A stretch of 26,761 bases of DNA from an uncultured Lachnospiraceae bacterium (GTDB lineage Bacteria > Bacillota > Clostridia > Lachnospirales > Lachnospiraceae), in assembly GCA_937891165.1 (NCBI GenBank), contig CALAEX010000093.1:1-26761 (forward strand), given 5' to 3'. A model generated the notes under the pieces. It was not told where the DNA came from and made no database searches. It was given only the letters and a program-made list of their open reading frames with translations. Shown piece by piece: positions 6,410 to 15,661 of the stretch (positions are counted from its first letter, which is position 1; the number at the start of each line of letters is the position of its first letter). The position numbers and the translations under genes were made by a program.

Positions 6410-6748
6410 ATGCAAGAAACAACTATTACAACAATTGCTAAAAACATTAAAAAATACCGCTTATTAAATCAACTAACACAAGAGCAACTTGCTTCCAAAC
6501 TAAATATGGATACACAATACTATGCTCAGGTAGAACGTGGCGAACGTAAATTTACTCTTGAAAAAGTCATTCTTGCTTGTCAAGTTCTTCGTGTAAATAT
6601 CCAAGATATCATAGAAATTCCGATAATAGAACAACGACATGATAAAGAAACATTGAAGAAAATTCAGAATTATTTAGACATAGCTAATGATAGCCAACTT
6701 TTTTTAATCGAAAAATTTATTGAAGAAATTCTTCCCTATATAAAATAA
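6410..6748 (+). CDS. Xre/Cro-type helix-turn-helix regulator
   Basis: 112 aa. Start ATG at 6410 is chosen because AAAGGAG lies 8 nt upstream; the in-frame ATGs at 6383 and 6389 precede that site. Residues about 8-62 are an HTH_3 domain (IAKNIKKYRLLNQLTQEQLA, followed by NMDTQYYAQVERGERKFTLEKV), and the C-terminal 45 residues form a short helical tail probably used for dimerisation. It is the only non-transposon gene on the plus strand. Its divergent position, with overlapping promoters and a palindrome on its -10, suggests self-repression and possible control of the M23 hydrolase; that control is inference. Confidence 0.88.
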   Translation: MQETTITTIAKNIKKYRLLNQLTQEQLASKLNMDTQYYAQVERGERKFTLEKVILACQVLRVNIQDIIEIPIIEQRHDKETLKKIQNYLDIANDSQLFLIEKFIEEILPYIK

Positions 6749-6795
6749 TTTTTTATGAAATATATTATTTCTAATAAAAAACTATACTTAATACA

Positions 6796-6856
6796 ATAGC
6801 AAAAAGCTATAGAAAACTAAAGTTTTTACTTTTTGTTTCCTATAGCTTTTTGCTAT
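6796..6856. terminator. 17-bp perfect inverted repeat between convergent xre and the 6905 cluster
   Basis: The arms ATAGCAAAAAGCTATAG (6796-6812) and its exact complement (6840-6856) flank a 27-nt loop. It lies between convergent gene ends, so a bidirectional terminator is the simplest reading, although neither side has a long uninterrupted T run. Each arm is itself a palindrome (ATAGC-N5-GCTAT) and shares GCTATA/TATAGC half-sites with the xre operator candidate, so it might instead bind the regulator. Confidence 0.55.
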
Positions 6857-6904
6857 AAAAATTATAAATTATTTTACAAAATTCAAAAATACATATTGAA
6901 ATTT

Positions 6905-8071
6905 TTAGATTTCAATCCCATTTTGTTTCATTATTTTTAATGTTTCACTATCATACGCTAAATGCCGTTCTCTAAATGTACGAAGTGACCTCTTTGCTAA
7001 ATCTTCTTGACTATTATTATAATCAATACGTTGTCTTAATTTTTGTCTTCTTACATTTAATCGATGTCTGACTTCTACCATTTCTTTTGGGTCTACCAAA
7101 GCTTCAATTTGATGTCCCCACACACCTGCATCTACAACTCCACTCACTTTTAATTCCACTATAATTTCCTTCGTATAAAAGTCAATCGAATCGGCAGTCT
7201 TTTTAAATCTACGTTCTTCTTCCATCAAACGCATATATTCATTCCAATGATATTTTAGTTCTGTTGCACTTCGTACATGAAATTTTTCATACAAATAATC
7301 TAATAAATTCGTACAATTGACATATTTAATTTTTACTTTATTTAACAACATAATAGCTCGATTTGCTTTTTGCTCTGCTACTTTTAAATCATACTGATTT
7401 TTTCGATTAGAAAAATAAAAATATGCCGTCACCAAAATTCCAAATGCTATGGTAAGCAAAAATGGCAATTGTACTTCCCTTTCTGTCATTTCTTGAAGTA
7501 TAAACAAAAAAGTTAAAAATACTGCAATAAATCCGCCTGCTATCATAAGCATTTTTCTTCCTGTTGCATCTCTTTCCATGATATCTTCTAATTCAAAATC
7601 TAACGATGCTTTTTCACTTTCTAATTGTCGAATATCTGAGTTAATTCGTTCTAAATATTGTTCATTTTCTTCCATTCTCTTAATTTCATCTAAAATCGTG
7701 TCTTCATATGGCTCTAATGCCATTCGTTGTGACATTGTAATTTTAGCGGGAATTCTTTGCATTTTCTCTCTTTCCTCATTTAAAATGAGTAATTTTCTTG
7801 CCATATCTTCAATGGATTTTTTTGTACGTTCTGGCAATAAATCAATTTTTTGAATATCTGCCAAATAAGAAGTTACTACTTCATATTCTTTTTTTGCTTC
7901 AAATTGTTGTCGTTTTGCCTCTGTAATAATATCACAACAGCTTTTTACAAAAGCCGCACGTTCTTCTGATGTTTCATAAACACCGTTTTTTAATACTAAT
8001 CCTTGTTCTACTGTACTAGTTCCTTCTTGTTGTTTCTTTTTTCGTTGAAATAAGTTCTGAAAAAATCCCAT
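6905..8071 (-). CDS. Coiled-coil protein with two central membrane segments, unknown function
   Basis: 388 aa from ATG at 8071, preceded by GGGTGA; the upstream in-frame ATG at 8095 has no ribosome site and overlaps the previous gene by 8 bp. The N-terminus is a basic amphipathic start (GFFQNLFQRKKK), followed by long charged helices likely to form coiled coil (about residues 35-155), a membrane hairpin (about 158-176 and 185-204), then more charged helix to the end. I recognise no catalytic motif. Last gene of the five-gene minus-strand cluster. The topology suggests two large soluble arms on the same face of the membrane, probably cytoplasmic, with a scaffold or regulatory role; this is inference only. 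Confidence 0.85.
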   Translation of the reverse strand: MGFFQNLFQRKKKQQEGTSTVEQGLVLKNGVYETSEERAAFVKSCCDIITEAKRQQFEAKKEYEVVTSYLADIQKIDLLPERTKKSIEDMARKLLILNEEREKMQRIPAKITMSQRMALEPYEDTILDEIKRMEENEQYLERINSDIRQLESEKASLDFELEDIMERDATGRKMLMIAGGFIAVFLTFLFILQEMTEREVQLPFLLTIAFGILVTAYFYFSNRKNQYDLKVAEQKANRAIMLLNKVKIKYVNCTNLLDYLYEKFHVRSATELKYHWNEYMRLMEEERRFKKTADSIDFYTKEIIVELKVSGVVDAGVWGHQIEALVDPKEMVEVRHRLNVRRQKLRQRIDYNNSQEDLAKRSLRTFRERHLAYDSETLKIMKQNGIEI

Positions 8072-8087
8072 TTTTTCACCCACTTGT

Positions 8088-8924
8088 TTATTCATTATAG
8101 TTTCTATATTGTTCTTTCATTTGCTCTGTTAATTGTAATGCATATACATAAAACTCATTGATTTTACCATCTTTTAATAAATTTCGCAATACATTCAATT
8201 CATTAAACGCAGAATTTTCATAACTTTCCATTTCCGTTTGAAAAAATGCCGCATTTAACCATTTTTTTGTCTCCTCTGATACATGATAAATATCTAATGC
8301 AGATTCATACATAATGGTATCATTAGAAAAACGCAATGCTAATAAATATTGCTTTAGGGATTCCTCTCGATTATTTCGCTCATATGCCTCTCGAAAATAA
8401 TCGGTAGCTAAGGCAAAGCCCTCTGTATGTAGTAATGCAACCGCTAAATTATGATAAATATCTCCTAATGTTTCTGAAGTAATAGAATAGGATTCTTTTT
8501 CTTTTAATAATAGTCCATAATTTGCAATCGCATCTCGATAATTCTCATAATTTAAATAACTATCTGCTTTACTTTTTATTTTAATCCACAATTCTTTTTG
8601 TTCTATCTTCGTTTGTTCTTTTAAGAAACATTCTATTTCTTCTTTTGTAAAATAATCACAACTACTAAAACAAACTAACATTAAATCTTTTAATGGTGCA
8701 TTTCGTTCCACTAAATCTGCTAATACCGCACCTTTTTCTTTTAATCCTAGTTCCTTTTTTATATAATCTGCTAATCCTTTATCATATAAATAATCTTCGC
8801 AAAGTTGTGGACTTTTCATAATATAATAACAGAGTTCTTCTATAGAGTATATTTTCTGCTTTGTATTTTTTAACAAATATCCCATTTTTGCATAGTTACC
8901 TGTTGTAATAAGTACCATTCCCAT
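8088..8924 (-). CDS. TPR-like helical protein, unknown function
   Basis: 278 aa, start ATG at 8924 with AAGGAG 7 nt upstream. All-helical composition. Residues about 110-200 resemble tetratricopeptide repeats (ADSYLNYENYRDAIANYGLL; IYHNLAVALLHTEGFALATD followed by YFREAYERNN), suggesting a protein-binding adaptor. The N-terminal 100 residues (starting MGMVLITTGNYAKMGYLLKN) have no recognised motif. No signal peptide or membrane segment, so cytoplasmic. It lies 16 bp after the actin-like gene and directly before the coiled-coil membrane protein, so the three are probably co-translated partners. Confidence 0.85.
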   Translation of the reverse strand: MGMVLITTGNYAKMGYLLKNTKQKIYSIEELCYYIMKSPQLCEDYLYDKGLADYIKKELGLKEKGAVLADLVERNAPLKDLMLVCFSSCDYFTKEEIECFLKEQTKIEQKELWIKIKSKADSYLNYENYRDAIANYGLLLKEKESYSITSETLGDIYHNLAVALLHTEGFALATDYFREAYERNNREESLKQYLLALRFSNDTIMYESALDIYHVSEETKKWLNAAFFQTEMESYENSAFNELNVLRNLLKDGKINEFYVYALQLTEQMKEQYRNYNE

Positions 8925-8940
8925 ACCGATTCTCCTTGTG

Positions 8941-10047
8941 TTATGACAGCCTTATGATTTGCTCCCATACTCGATAAGTAGCCAAACGTATCTCTCCAAA
9001 GCCCACATCTCTTACTTTTAAAATCAAGGTTTCATACTCTAAAAATTGAAGTTCTATTTCCAAACGAAGCGTCTTATTTTCTCTTACATAAAATTCTTCT
9101 GGACGAAACGTACAATTTATTTTTTCTCCATTTCGTAAATTTTCAATACGAAATAATAGCTCTTTTGTATCGTCCAAAATCACTTGTATTATCATATGAG
9201 CATTGAAAAGAGTTGTACCTGCTTTTAATAATGGCACATACCCTAATTCTCCATTTTGATATGCTTGCAGAAATACATGATGAAAAATTTGACCATCACT
9301 TATTACATACTTTGGAAATTTTTCTTTTACGGCATGATAACATACTCCTAGACAATATAATGCCCTACCAGTAAAGATTCTTCGTCCTCCACCTATATAA
9401 CCACTCAAAATATTTGTAATTTCTGGATGCTCAATAAAATTTCCTGTCACATACAATCTAGCAATTGTCTTTTTAGCAATTGCTCTCTCTAACAATTCTG
9501 CAAATCGTTTCTGTTGTTCTTTTTCTTCTAAAATAACATCTAAACTTCCTTGCATACTATTACTATAATCTATTGTTTCTACATAATAAGGTCTTTTTAA
9601 TATTTCATTTCCTAATTGGACAAAATAAGCAAGCATACCTTGTCCATCAAAATCCAATGTCATAGATGCTCCCTTACTTGCACCACCATATATTTCATAC
9701 CACAATACGGCATCTGCATGCGTCGAAAAAAATAACTGCTCTTTTTTATAACCAATAGACTGCATCACAGTAGTTAACTGCTCTTTTTTTCTTTCTGTCA
9801 TTCGTTCTCCAGTAATTCCAATTTTTGTAATTGAAGTCCCTCCATAACGGTTTTGAATTAACGACAATACTTCTTTTAAATATTCCCCAATCCCTTCGTT
9901 TCCTATTTTATTATAAGTTTCCATATCAATTAGAGCATCCGAATTATCACAAAATTGATAAATCTCAGCACAAGTCTTTTCTTCATTCCATAAACTAATT
10001 TGCACATCTGTTTTGCTGAAATCAATTCCTATCATCAACGCAGCCAT
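8941..10047 (-). CDS. Actin/Hsp70-fold-like protein (DUF5716-type, from memory)
   Basis: 368 aa, start ATG at 10047 with AAAGGAGG upstream. The N-terminal MIGIDFSKTDVQISLWN looks like a phosphate-1 loop of the actin/Hsp70/ROK superfamily. MTLDFDGQGMLAYF (about 129-142) is placed like phosphate-2, and YVTGNF with GGGRRIFTGRALYCLG (about 199-234) resembles the adenosine/second-glycine region. The last 130 residues are beta-rich without a recognised motif. I associate such proteins with a Lachnospiraceae family of unknown function labelled DUF5716, but could not check. A nucleotide-dependent chaperone, scaffold or filament role is plausible given the TPR-like neighbour. ATP binding is inferred, not shown. 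Confidence 0.82.
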   Translation of the reverse strand: MAALMIGIDFSKTDVQISLWNEEKTCAEIYQFCDNSDALIDMETYNKIGNEGIGEYLKEVLSLIQNRYGGTSITKIGITGERMTERKKEQLTTVMQSIGYKKEQLFFSTHADAVLWYEIYGGASKGASMTLDFDGQGMLAYFVQLGNEILKRPYYVETIDYSNSMQGSLDVILEEKEQQKRFAELLERAIAKKTIARLYVTGNFIEHPEITNILSGYIGGGRRIFTGRALYCLGVCYHAVKEKFPKYVISDGQIFHHVFLQAYQNGELGYVPLLKAGTTLFNAHMIIQVILDDTKELLFRIENLRNGEKINCTFRPEEFYVRENKTLRLEIELQFLEYETLILKVRDVGFGEIRLATYRVWEQIIRLS

Positions 10048-10064
10048 GACATGCCTCCTTTTCC

Positions 10065-13000
10065 TTATACCGGTGTAAAATGACGTTCTACTGCATATTC
10101 TTCCTTACAATATTGTTCTAATAAATCAAAAAAACGGTTTGTGTCTTTCATACCCTCTGCCATTAAAATTTCATTAATCATTGCATACTTCGTTTTAATA
10201 GATGTCTGATTTATTTTTTGAAAACAAAGTTGTTTCTTTTCTACAATTCTTACTCCTTCACCTGTTTCTTCTGTAATATAAAACTCTAAATATTCCCCAT
10301 AAAATAAAATCAGCTCTTTTACAAAAATACCATATCCAACTTCTATCATTTCTTCTTGTTTCCATTCTTCCTCTTCTTTACAAAGATAATGAATCCTTAA
10401 CTTATGCTTTGGATTTGCACGAAATTCCACATAATATTTATCCAATATAGAAGAAGGCAATGGAACTTGTCCTTCAAATTGCTTAAAAAATGGAAAAATT
10501 AATTTTTTCTGTATTAGTTTCTGCATATAGTGGACAACAAATGTCTTTTCTGCTTCTAATAAATAAGACTTCTCAGAATAATATTTTAAAAAAGCTAAAA
10601 TACAAATTTGGCTTTTATCTAAAAAAGACTCTTTTTTTAATAGGTCAAAAAATCCTGTCTCCAACTGTTTATCACATACAAAATATTGATAAGCACAATA
10701 AGAAAAATAGGCTCGTATTAACTTTCGGTTCATTCCCGTACTACAATAACTTACAAAAACTCGAAACGAAACATCCATATGACTTTCTGTAAATAACATT
10801 TGTGCTAATAAACGTTCTTCTAAATTAACTGTATCCAACTCTTTTTCTTTTGCCGCTTTCCAGATTTCATACATATCTTTTGTCGTACCATTATAACGGT
10901 CTGTTAAATATTGCAATGTCCTATCTTCTATTGTACCTTTAGTAAAAGAAAAAATTCCCATACTCAATAAAGTTGCTCGGTCACGTTCTTCCCATGGCGA
11001 AGTAATCCCACGAATGCATAATTTAGAAATCTTTTCTGCACGCATAGTATCTAAACATCCAAATCTTTCTACTCCTTCTATGACTCTATCATACATTTCT
11101 CGATACAACATTAAATTTAAAATACGTTCTCTGTTTTGAATAGATAATAACTTGAAATCAATTGCATTTAAATAAACTTCTAATAAATCAATCTGATTAT
11201 TTTCGTAATAATGCTCTACTAAATCAACCATACAATCATTTCTTACTTCTTCTCTCAGACCATTCATTTGAGAAATATTCTCTTGCAATTCCATAAACTT
11301 CTTATCTCTTTTATGTTCTTGCTGTTTCTTTTCCCAAATATAAAGTAATAGTTTTCGATTTCTACTTCCCATTTCATAACAAATATCTAAAAAATTCTCT
11401 GCATGCATCAAACGATAAAACTTATCTTCTTCTGAAAGAGCATAACGTCTACCTTTTCTATCTACTAAAAATACTTCTGCATGTCCTGTATAAATAGGCA
11501 CTACCGCTTGTAAAACTCCTCGTTTTTCTACTAAAGGAATCATTTGTACTTCTTTTTCTTCTTTATGTGCAATACATACAAACTGCATAGAAGAACTCGC
11601 ACATTCTAATTGACACATAAACATAATCTCTGGAAGTACTTGTGCTAATTCTTTATCTATAATAGAATTACGCAATACATCTGCATAAAGAATTGCATGA
11701 AAATTAGAAATTTTTGCTGCCTTCATTTCATTCACTGCAAACTGCTCCATTTTTTTTAAATATGCACGATACATCGCAGGATTTTTGTCTTTATTTCGTA
11801 CTACATAAGCGTAAAAGAATACCGTTTCCTCTTTCGATGGAAAATCACTACAACTAAAATACAACAATACTTGCTGGTCAATGTTTGAACAAGTCGATTT
11901 ATCTAATGTATATACATAATACTCAAATAGTTGGTTCAATCGAAACCGTTCCTTGATTGCCTGACTAAAATAAGAATGCATCTTTTGCTCTTTACAATCA
12001 CTTTGAATCAATTTTTTACATAAAGCCAAAAGAATATCTTTGTGAGGAAATTTCTTATATAACTTTTGCAAAATCGTAATATATAACCTCTCCTGCCCTA
12101 TTGCATCACAAGAAAGATATGCAAATTGAAGTGCAATTTCTTTTTCTACGATATTTTGCTTTATCATATAATACATCACTTGACAATCAAATGCATCTAA
12201 TGACACTAACATAGCAGGCTCTAAATTCCATAAAGTTGCTACTTCGTGTAAAAATATTGGACTACAAATCCCTTTACTACAATGTTTTTTTATAGTTTCA
12301 TAACGAAGTATTTTATTTTCTGCTAGTTCTTCCTCCATATAAAGGAATAACCAAAATAACAAATTTTTTCGTTTTTCTATTTCATAACACTCTCTAACGA
12401 TTGTTACATAACTTTCTAATAAATTTCTATCATTTAATTTTATTGCTTCTAAATAAAGCACTACACAATAAAACACTTTATGATTTCTTTCAAAATAAGA
12501 TTTCCTACTAAATACTAAATCATAGGCTTCCTTCTTTTCGTCTTTTTCATCTATAATAGATAAATATGCACGATACAATTCATATTGATGTCTCTTTTCC
12601 TCAAATACCGACTTCATCGTTGTATCTGTATATTCTAATTCATGTTGGTCTAACAATTTTAAAATTGCTTTTGTTTGTTTTACAGATTCCGTTAAAAATT
12701 GTTCTGTGGAAATTTTATGATTACAAAACCATACATATTGTTTTACTAATTGACATTCTAAAGAACGTATTCTTTTTTGAATACAGACACTTTCTTTTGC
12801 TCCATGACAGCGAATTTTAATTGGAATACAATATTCCTTTCTACCAGAAGATACAATAAGTTCTGTAAAATACACCCCAGAACGCATAACATCTGCGTGA
12901 ATTACAAATTCTATTTGTGCTTGCTCATTCACAAAATCTTCTGTTACAATCTGCTTTTTTACTAAAGAAATATAAGGTGCTTTTTTCTGAATAGATAAAT

Positions 13001-13670
13001 TCAAACAACCCCATTCACTTTTTTGCACGGTCAATGTTTTTAATTGTGCTGTTGTCCCAAGCTCATATTCTAATTTATCTACTTCTATAGAAAAATCACA
13101 TCTTTTCTTTTTATGTACTAATACTAAAAATTCTTCCATTGCAAGAGATAAATCGGAACTTTCTTTCAATTGTTCATAAGCTAAACGATAACGAGGTTCT
13201 TTTTCCAATATAATTTTAGAAAATTCTTTGGAACTAAACAATTTCAATGCTTCTTTCCAATTTTTTTGTGCTAACACTGTAAACTGAGAAAGATTAACAA
13301 CTTCTCCATTAGAGCTATGGTAAGAAGGTTCTATTACATAAATAGTAAATGGCAAATGAACTTCCCCACAATCACTAATAATACTAATCTTCCCTATATA
13401 ATTCTGTCCTGCCATCAATGCAGTAGCATCTATCTCATATGAAACCTCACATTCTGTTGCAACAAAATCATGACGATTTAAAGACAGTACTTTTCCTGTA
13501 ACATAAAGCAAGGCTTTTATCTTTTGTTTTTCTTTCGTTGTAACAAAAAAACTTCCCTGTTTTTTACTTCCTGCCTCTACAAAAGCATAAATTTCTGTTT
13601 GAGAAAGTTGTAACTTTTGTACTTCATATTCAAATATTCCTTTAGAGAGTCGTTCTATTTTCTCTTTCAC
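10065..13670 (-). CDS. Very large helical-repeat protein (DUF5717-type, from memory)
   Basis: 1,201 aa, GTG start at 13670 behind AAGGGG. The first 120 residues look beta-rich and Ig-like (TALMAGQNYIGKISIISDC, HLPFTIYVIE), with a second such beta region near 200-290. Residues about 300-1080 are mostly amphipathic helices rich in Lys, Glu, Leu and Tyr, probably an alpha-solenoid. The C-terminal 120 residues turn beta-rich again. No signal peptide or membrane span is obvious, so it is probably cytosolic despite its adhesin-like size. I recall a Lachnospiraceae family labelled DUF5717 next to DUF5716, matching this gene order. Function unknown. It lies 17 bp before the actin-like gene and 32 bp after the anchored Pro/Thr-linker protein, consistent with one operon. 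Confidence 0.85.
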   Translation of the reverse strand: MKEKIERLSKGIFEYEVQKLQLSQTEIYAFVEAGSKKQGSFFVTTKEKQKIKALLYVTGKVLSLNRHDFVATECEVSYEIDATALMAGQNYIGKISIISDCGEVHLPFTIYVIEPSYHSSNGEVVNLSQFTVLAQKNWKEALKLFSSKEFSKIILEKEPRYRLAYEQLKESSDLSLAMEEFLVLVHKKKRCDFSIEVDKLEYELGTTAQLKTLTVQKSEWGCLNLSIQKKAPYISLVKKQIVTEDFVNEQAQIEFVIHADVMRSGVYFTELIVSSGRKEYCIPIKIRCHGAKESVCIQKRIRSLECQLVKQYVWFCNHKISTEQFLTESVKQTKAILKLLDQHELEYTDTTMKSVFEEKRHQYELYRAYLSIIDEKDEKKEAYDLVFSRKSYFERNHKVFYCVVLYLEAIKLNDRNLLESYVTIVRECYEIEKRKNLLFWLFLYMEEELAENKILRYETIKKHCSKGICSPIFLHEVATLWNLEPAMLVSLDAFDCQVMYYMIKQNIVEKEIALQFAYLSCDAIGQERLYITILQKLYKKFPHKDILLALCKKLIQSDCKEQKMHSYFSQAIKERFRLNQLFEYYVYTLDKSTCSNIDQQVLLYFSCSDFPSKEETVFFYAYVVRNKDKNPAMYRAYLKKMEQFAVNEMKAAKISNFHAILYADVLRNSIIDKELAQVLPEIMFMCQLECASSSMQFVCIAHKEEKEVQMIPLVEKRGVLQAVVPIYTGHAEVFLVDRKGRRYALSEEDKFYRLMHAENFLDICYEMGSRNRKLLLYIWEKKQQEHKRDKKFMELQENISQMNGLREEVRNDCMVDLVEHYYENNQIDLLEVYLNAIDFKLLSIQNRERILNLMLYREMYDRVIEGVERFGCLDTMRAEKISKLCIRGITSPWEERDRATLLSMGIFSFTKGTIEDRTLQYLTDRYNGTTKDMYEIWKAAKEKELDTVNLEERLLAQMLFTESHMDVSFRVFVSYCSTGMNRKLIRAYFSYCAYQYFVCDKQLETGFFDLLKKESFLDKSQICILAFLKYYSEKSYLLEAEKTFVVHYMQKLIQKKLIFPFFKQFEGQVPLPSSILDKYYVEFRANPKHKLRIHYLCKEEEEWKQEEMIEVGYGIFVKELILFYGEYLEFYITEETGEGVRIVEKKQLCFQKINQTSIKTKYAMINEILMAEGMKDTNRFFDLLEQYCKEEYAVERHFTPV

Positions 13671-13702
13671 GCTATTAGCCCCTTATTTCTTATAGTATCT
13701 TT

Positions 13703-14605
13703 TTATTTGTTTGCTAAAATAAACTCATTTGTATCACTATCAATATAATAACACTTTGTTCCGTCTACAGATACATAAAATTCTCCTCTGTTTCTTACTT
13801 TTCCACCACTAACTTCTGATAAATTAATACGATAACATTGACTTCCATCAATTAACGTAAGTTCTTCTCCATATTCTGCATCATATTCTTTTACCGATTT
13901 TGCAATCTTTAAACTTTCCTTTGAATAAGTACACAGAACCTCATACGCCTCTTTTGCTGTCAACTCTTTTTTCTCTGCCTTAGTTGGCGTTGGCGTTGCC
14001 GTTGCTTGTGGAATGATTGGAAATTCTGTAGAAGAAAAATCAAATACCGTTTGGTCATTAGAATCATAACAATAAATTGTTCCATCTGATTTATCCACAA
14101 CTAAAAATGGATATAAAAATTCTTGACCAAAAATTGCTCCAAATTGATAATACTCCCCATTTCCTACTCGCAAATGGTCATTAATTAACTGAATATTATA
14201 CTCTTTCGTATCCACGTTATCCTGAATCCGCTTTAATGCCTGTTCGGCAGTCACCGCAGGTGTTGGCACAGGCGTTGGGGTTGGAGTAGCAGTTGGAGTC
14301 GGTGTTGCCTCTGGTGTGACCCCTACCGTTGGGGTTGGTGAATTTGTAATTGTTACAGAAACTGCATTTGTTGGTGCAATTGTCGCTGTTGCTTCTGGTG
14401 TCTGTGTCAATACTACTTCTTGTGTAGGAATAGGAGTATTTGTTAAATTTTCATTCGTTTTTTCTCCATTAGACCTCATACACACAACCGTCACAGCTGC
14501 AATCCCTGCAATTCCAGCAACCGCTAAAATCTTTTTTCCACTAAAAGATTGTTTATTATTACTCCTAGTTTCTGTTTTCTTAGATTGTTTTATTTTATTT
14601 GCCAT
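13703..14605 (-). CDS. Membrane-anchored protein with Pro/Thr linkers and two repeat domains
   Basis: 300 aa, start ATG at 14605 with AAAGGAGG 5 nt upstream. Basic N-terminus (1-25), one membrane segment (about 26-43, KILAVAGIAGIAAVTVVCM), then a long Pro/Thr-rich linker (about 55-118) that should hold the rest away from the membrane. Two similar small domains follow, at about 119-200 and 214-300. Both start with an A-x-x-A-L/Y-helix (TAEQALKRIQDN; TAKEAYEVLCTYS) and end with a strand pair (DKSDGTIYCYDSND; SVDGTKCYYIDSDTN), resembling PepSY-type repeats, separated by a second short Pro/Thr linker. First gene of the five-gene cluster; may be its extracellular part. Promoter not clearly visible in the 55 bp between the upstream terminator and the ribosome site. 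Confidence 0.85.
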   Translation of the reverse strand: MANKIKQSKKTETRSNNKQSFSGKKILAVAGIAGIAAVTVVCMRSNGEKTNENLTNTPIPTQEVVLTQTPEATATIAPTNAVSVTITNSPTPTVGVTPEATPTPTATPTPTPVPTPAVTAEQALKRIQDNVDTKEYNIQLINDHLRVGNGEYYQFGAIFGQEFLYPFLVVDKSDGTIYCYDSNDQTVFDFSSTEFPIIPQATATPTPTKAEKKELTAKEAYEVLCTYSKESLKIAKSVKEYDAEYGEELTLIDGSQCYRINLSEVSGGKVRNRGEFYVSVDGTKCYYIDSDTNEFILANK

Positions 14606-14660
14606 ATAATCCTCCTTTACTTCGCTATAAAATTTTATAACTAAAAAGTTTTATAGGAAA

Positions 14661-14694
14661 GAAAAAAATAGATATGTCCATAGACATATCTATT
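14661..14694 (-). terminator. Intrinsic terminator after the 14723 gene
   Basis: Perfect 12-bp stem (14683-14694 with 14667-14678), 4-nt loop, then a run of Ts on the minus strand (14661-14666 read TTTTTTC). Separates the 14723 gene from the cluster starting at 14605. Confidence 0.9.
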
Positions 14695-14722
14695 ATAATA
14701 TAAATTAATTTCATTTGCAAAT

Positions 14723-15448
14723 TTATTTACCGTATTCTGGTGAGAATAAAAATCTTAAAAATGTTTCTATCATTTCTTCCTTTGAAGTTGTTGCTCCAAT
14801 TCCTAAAATAATGGATTCCTCTAATTCTTGTCCCTCAAATATCCAAGAAGAATCTATGCAAATCCCATAAACAGTTTCTGTACCCTCTATCACATTACCT
14901 AACTCATCCATCTGTGGACATTCTACTAAATAATCCGATAATTCCATATATAAGTCCGTTGGTAGTCGTTCGGTTACTTCTGCAAAATGACCATAAGGAG
15001 CAAAGATATCAAAGATAGAACGTGGCATAATCGTGATGTCTAAATCACCAGATGCATTATATAAGACAAACTTTTGCAATGCTTTCTTTTCTTCATAAGA
15101 AAAGCTATAATCTTCAAATACTGTCTTTTGTGTTTTCTCATCCAATACAATCAATGATTCAAATTGTTCTTTTACTCGATACGTTGTTTCTATTGGCATA
15201 ACATAATCAATAACGGCTACTGAAAGTACAGTCTCAAGCTTTGGAGAAAGTGCCGTATACAAAATAGAAACAACCAATCCTAGCACAGCTAAAACAGCTA
15301 TCACTTTCATTAAATAATAACTTTTAAAATAATCTAGTTTCTGTAACCATGACATCTGTTTTAGTTTCTCTTTTTCACTTAACTCCTCTTGTTGCTGATA
15401 AATTGTGGATTCATCATTTAATGCTGTTTTTTTACCATTCAAGTCCAT
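14723..15448 (-). CDS. Single-pass membrane protein, unknown function
   Basis: 241 aa from ATG at 15448, which has GGAG 8 nt upstream; an in-frame ATG at 15496 lacks a ribosome site. Cytoplasmic N-terminus of about 45 polar residues, one membrane segment (about 47-68, VIAVLAVLGLVVSILYTAL), then about 170 extracellular residues. The phrases GDLDITIMPRSIFDIFAPYGHF and GTETVYGICIDSSWIFEG resemble substrate-binding-protein-like folds sometimes seen in anchored Firmicutes proteins, but no ligand motif is clear. Monocistronic: terminators lie on both sides. Confidence 0.8.
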   Translation of the reverse strand: MDLNGKKTALNDESTIYQQQEELSEKEKLKQMSWLQKLDYFKSYYLMKVIAVLAVLGLVVSILYTALSPKLETVLSVAVIDYVMPIETTYRVKEQFESLIVLDEKTQKTVFEDYSFSYEEKKALQKFVLYNASGDLDITIMPRSIFDIFAPYGHFAEVTERLPTDLYMELSDYLVECPQMDELGNVIEGTETVYGICIDSSWIFEGQELEESIILGIGATTSKEEMIETFLRFLFSPEYGK

Positions 15449-15606
15449 TGTTATTTCTCCATAGTTTCTATATTGTCTAATATGTCTATGAGTCATAGTT
15501 TAACATACAATGAAAAGAAAGAAAAGAAACCATTTATAAAATTTTTCACAAAAAGAAAAAAACTACATATATTTTTTGAAGCACTTACTCACCTAAAATA
15601 ATATAT

Positions 15607-15648
15607 AAAAATAAATAAGGACTCCCAAAGTAGTCCTTATTTATTTTT
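15607..15648 (-). terminator. Strong terminator of the Hint/membrane-protein unit
   Basis: Perfect 17-bp stem (15632-15648 with 15607-15623) with an 8-nt loop. The A-rich 5' arm and T-rich 3' arm supply the U tract in either direction, so it could work bidirectionally. It follows the 15662 stop codon by about 14 bp. Confidence 0.9.
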
Positions 15649-15661
15649 ATTAGAATCTTTT

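Noticed and set aside
6796..6856. Beginning of a CRISPR array or attachment site
   Set aside because: Only one inverted pair, no repeated units with spacers, and no integrase nearby.
8072..8095. Upstream ATG at 8095 as start of the coiled-coil membrane protein
   Set aside because: No ribosome site before it, whereas ATG at 8071 follows GGGTGA.
14316..14609. 97-codon plus-strand frame with Gly/Val repeats
   Set aside because: Reverse reading of the Pro/Thr linker and membrane segment of the 13703 gene.
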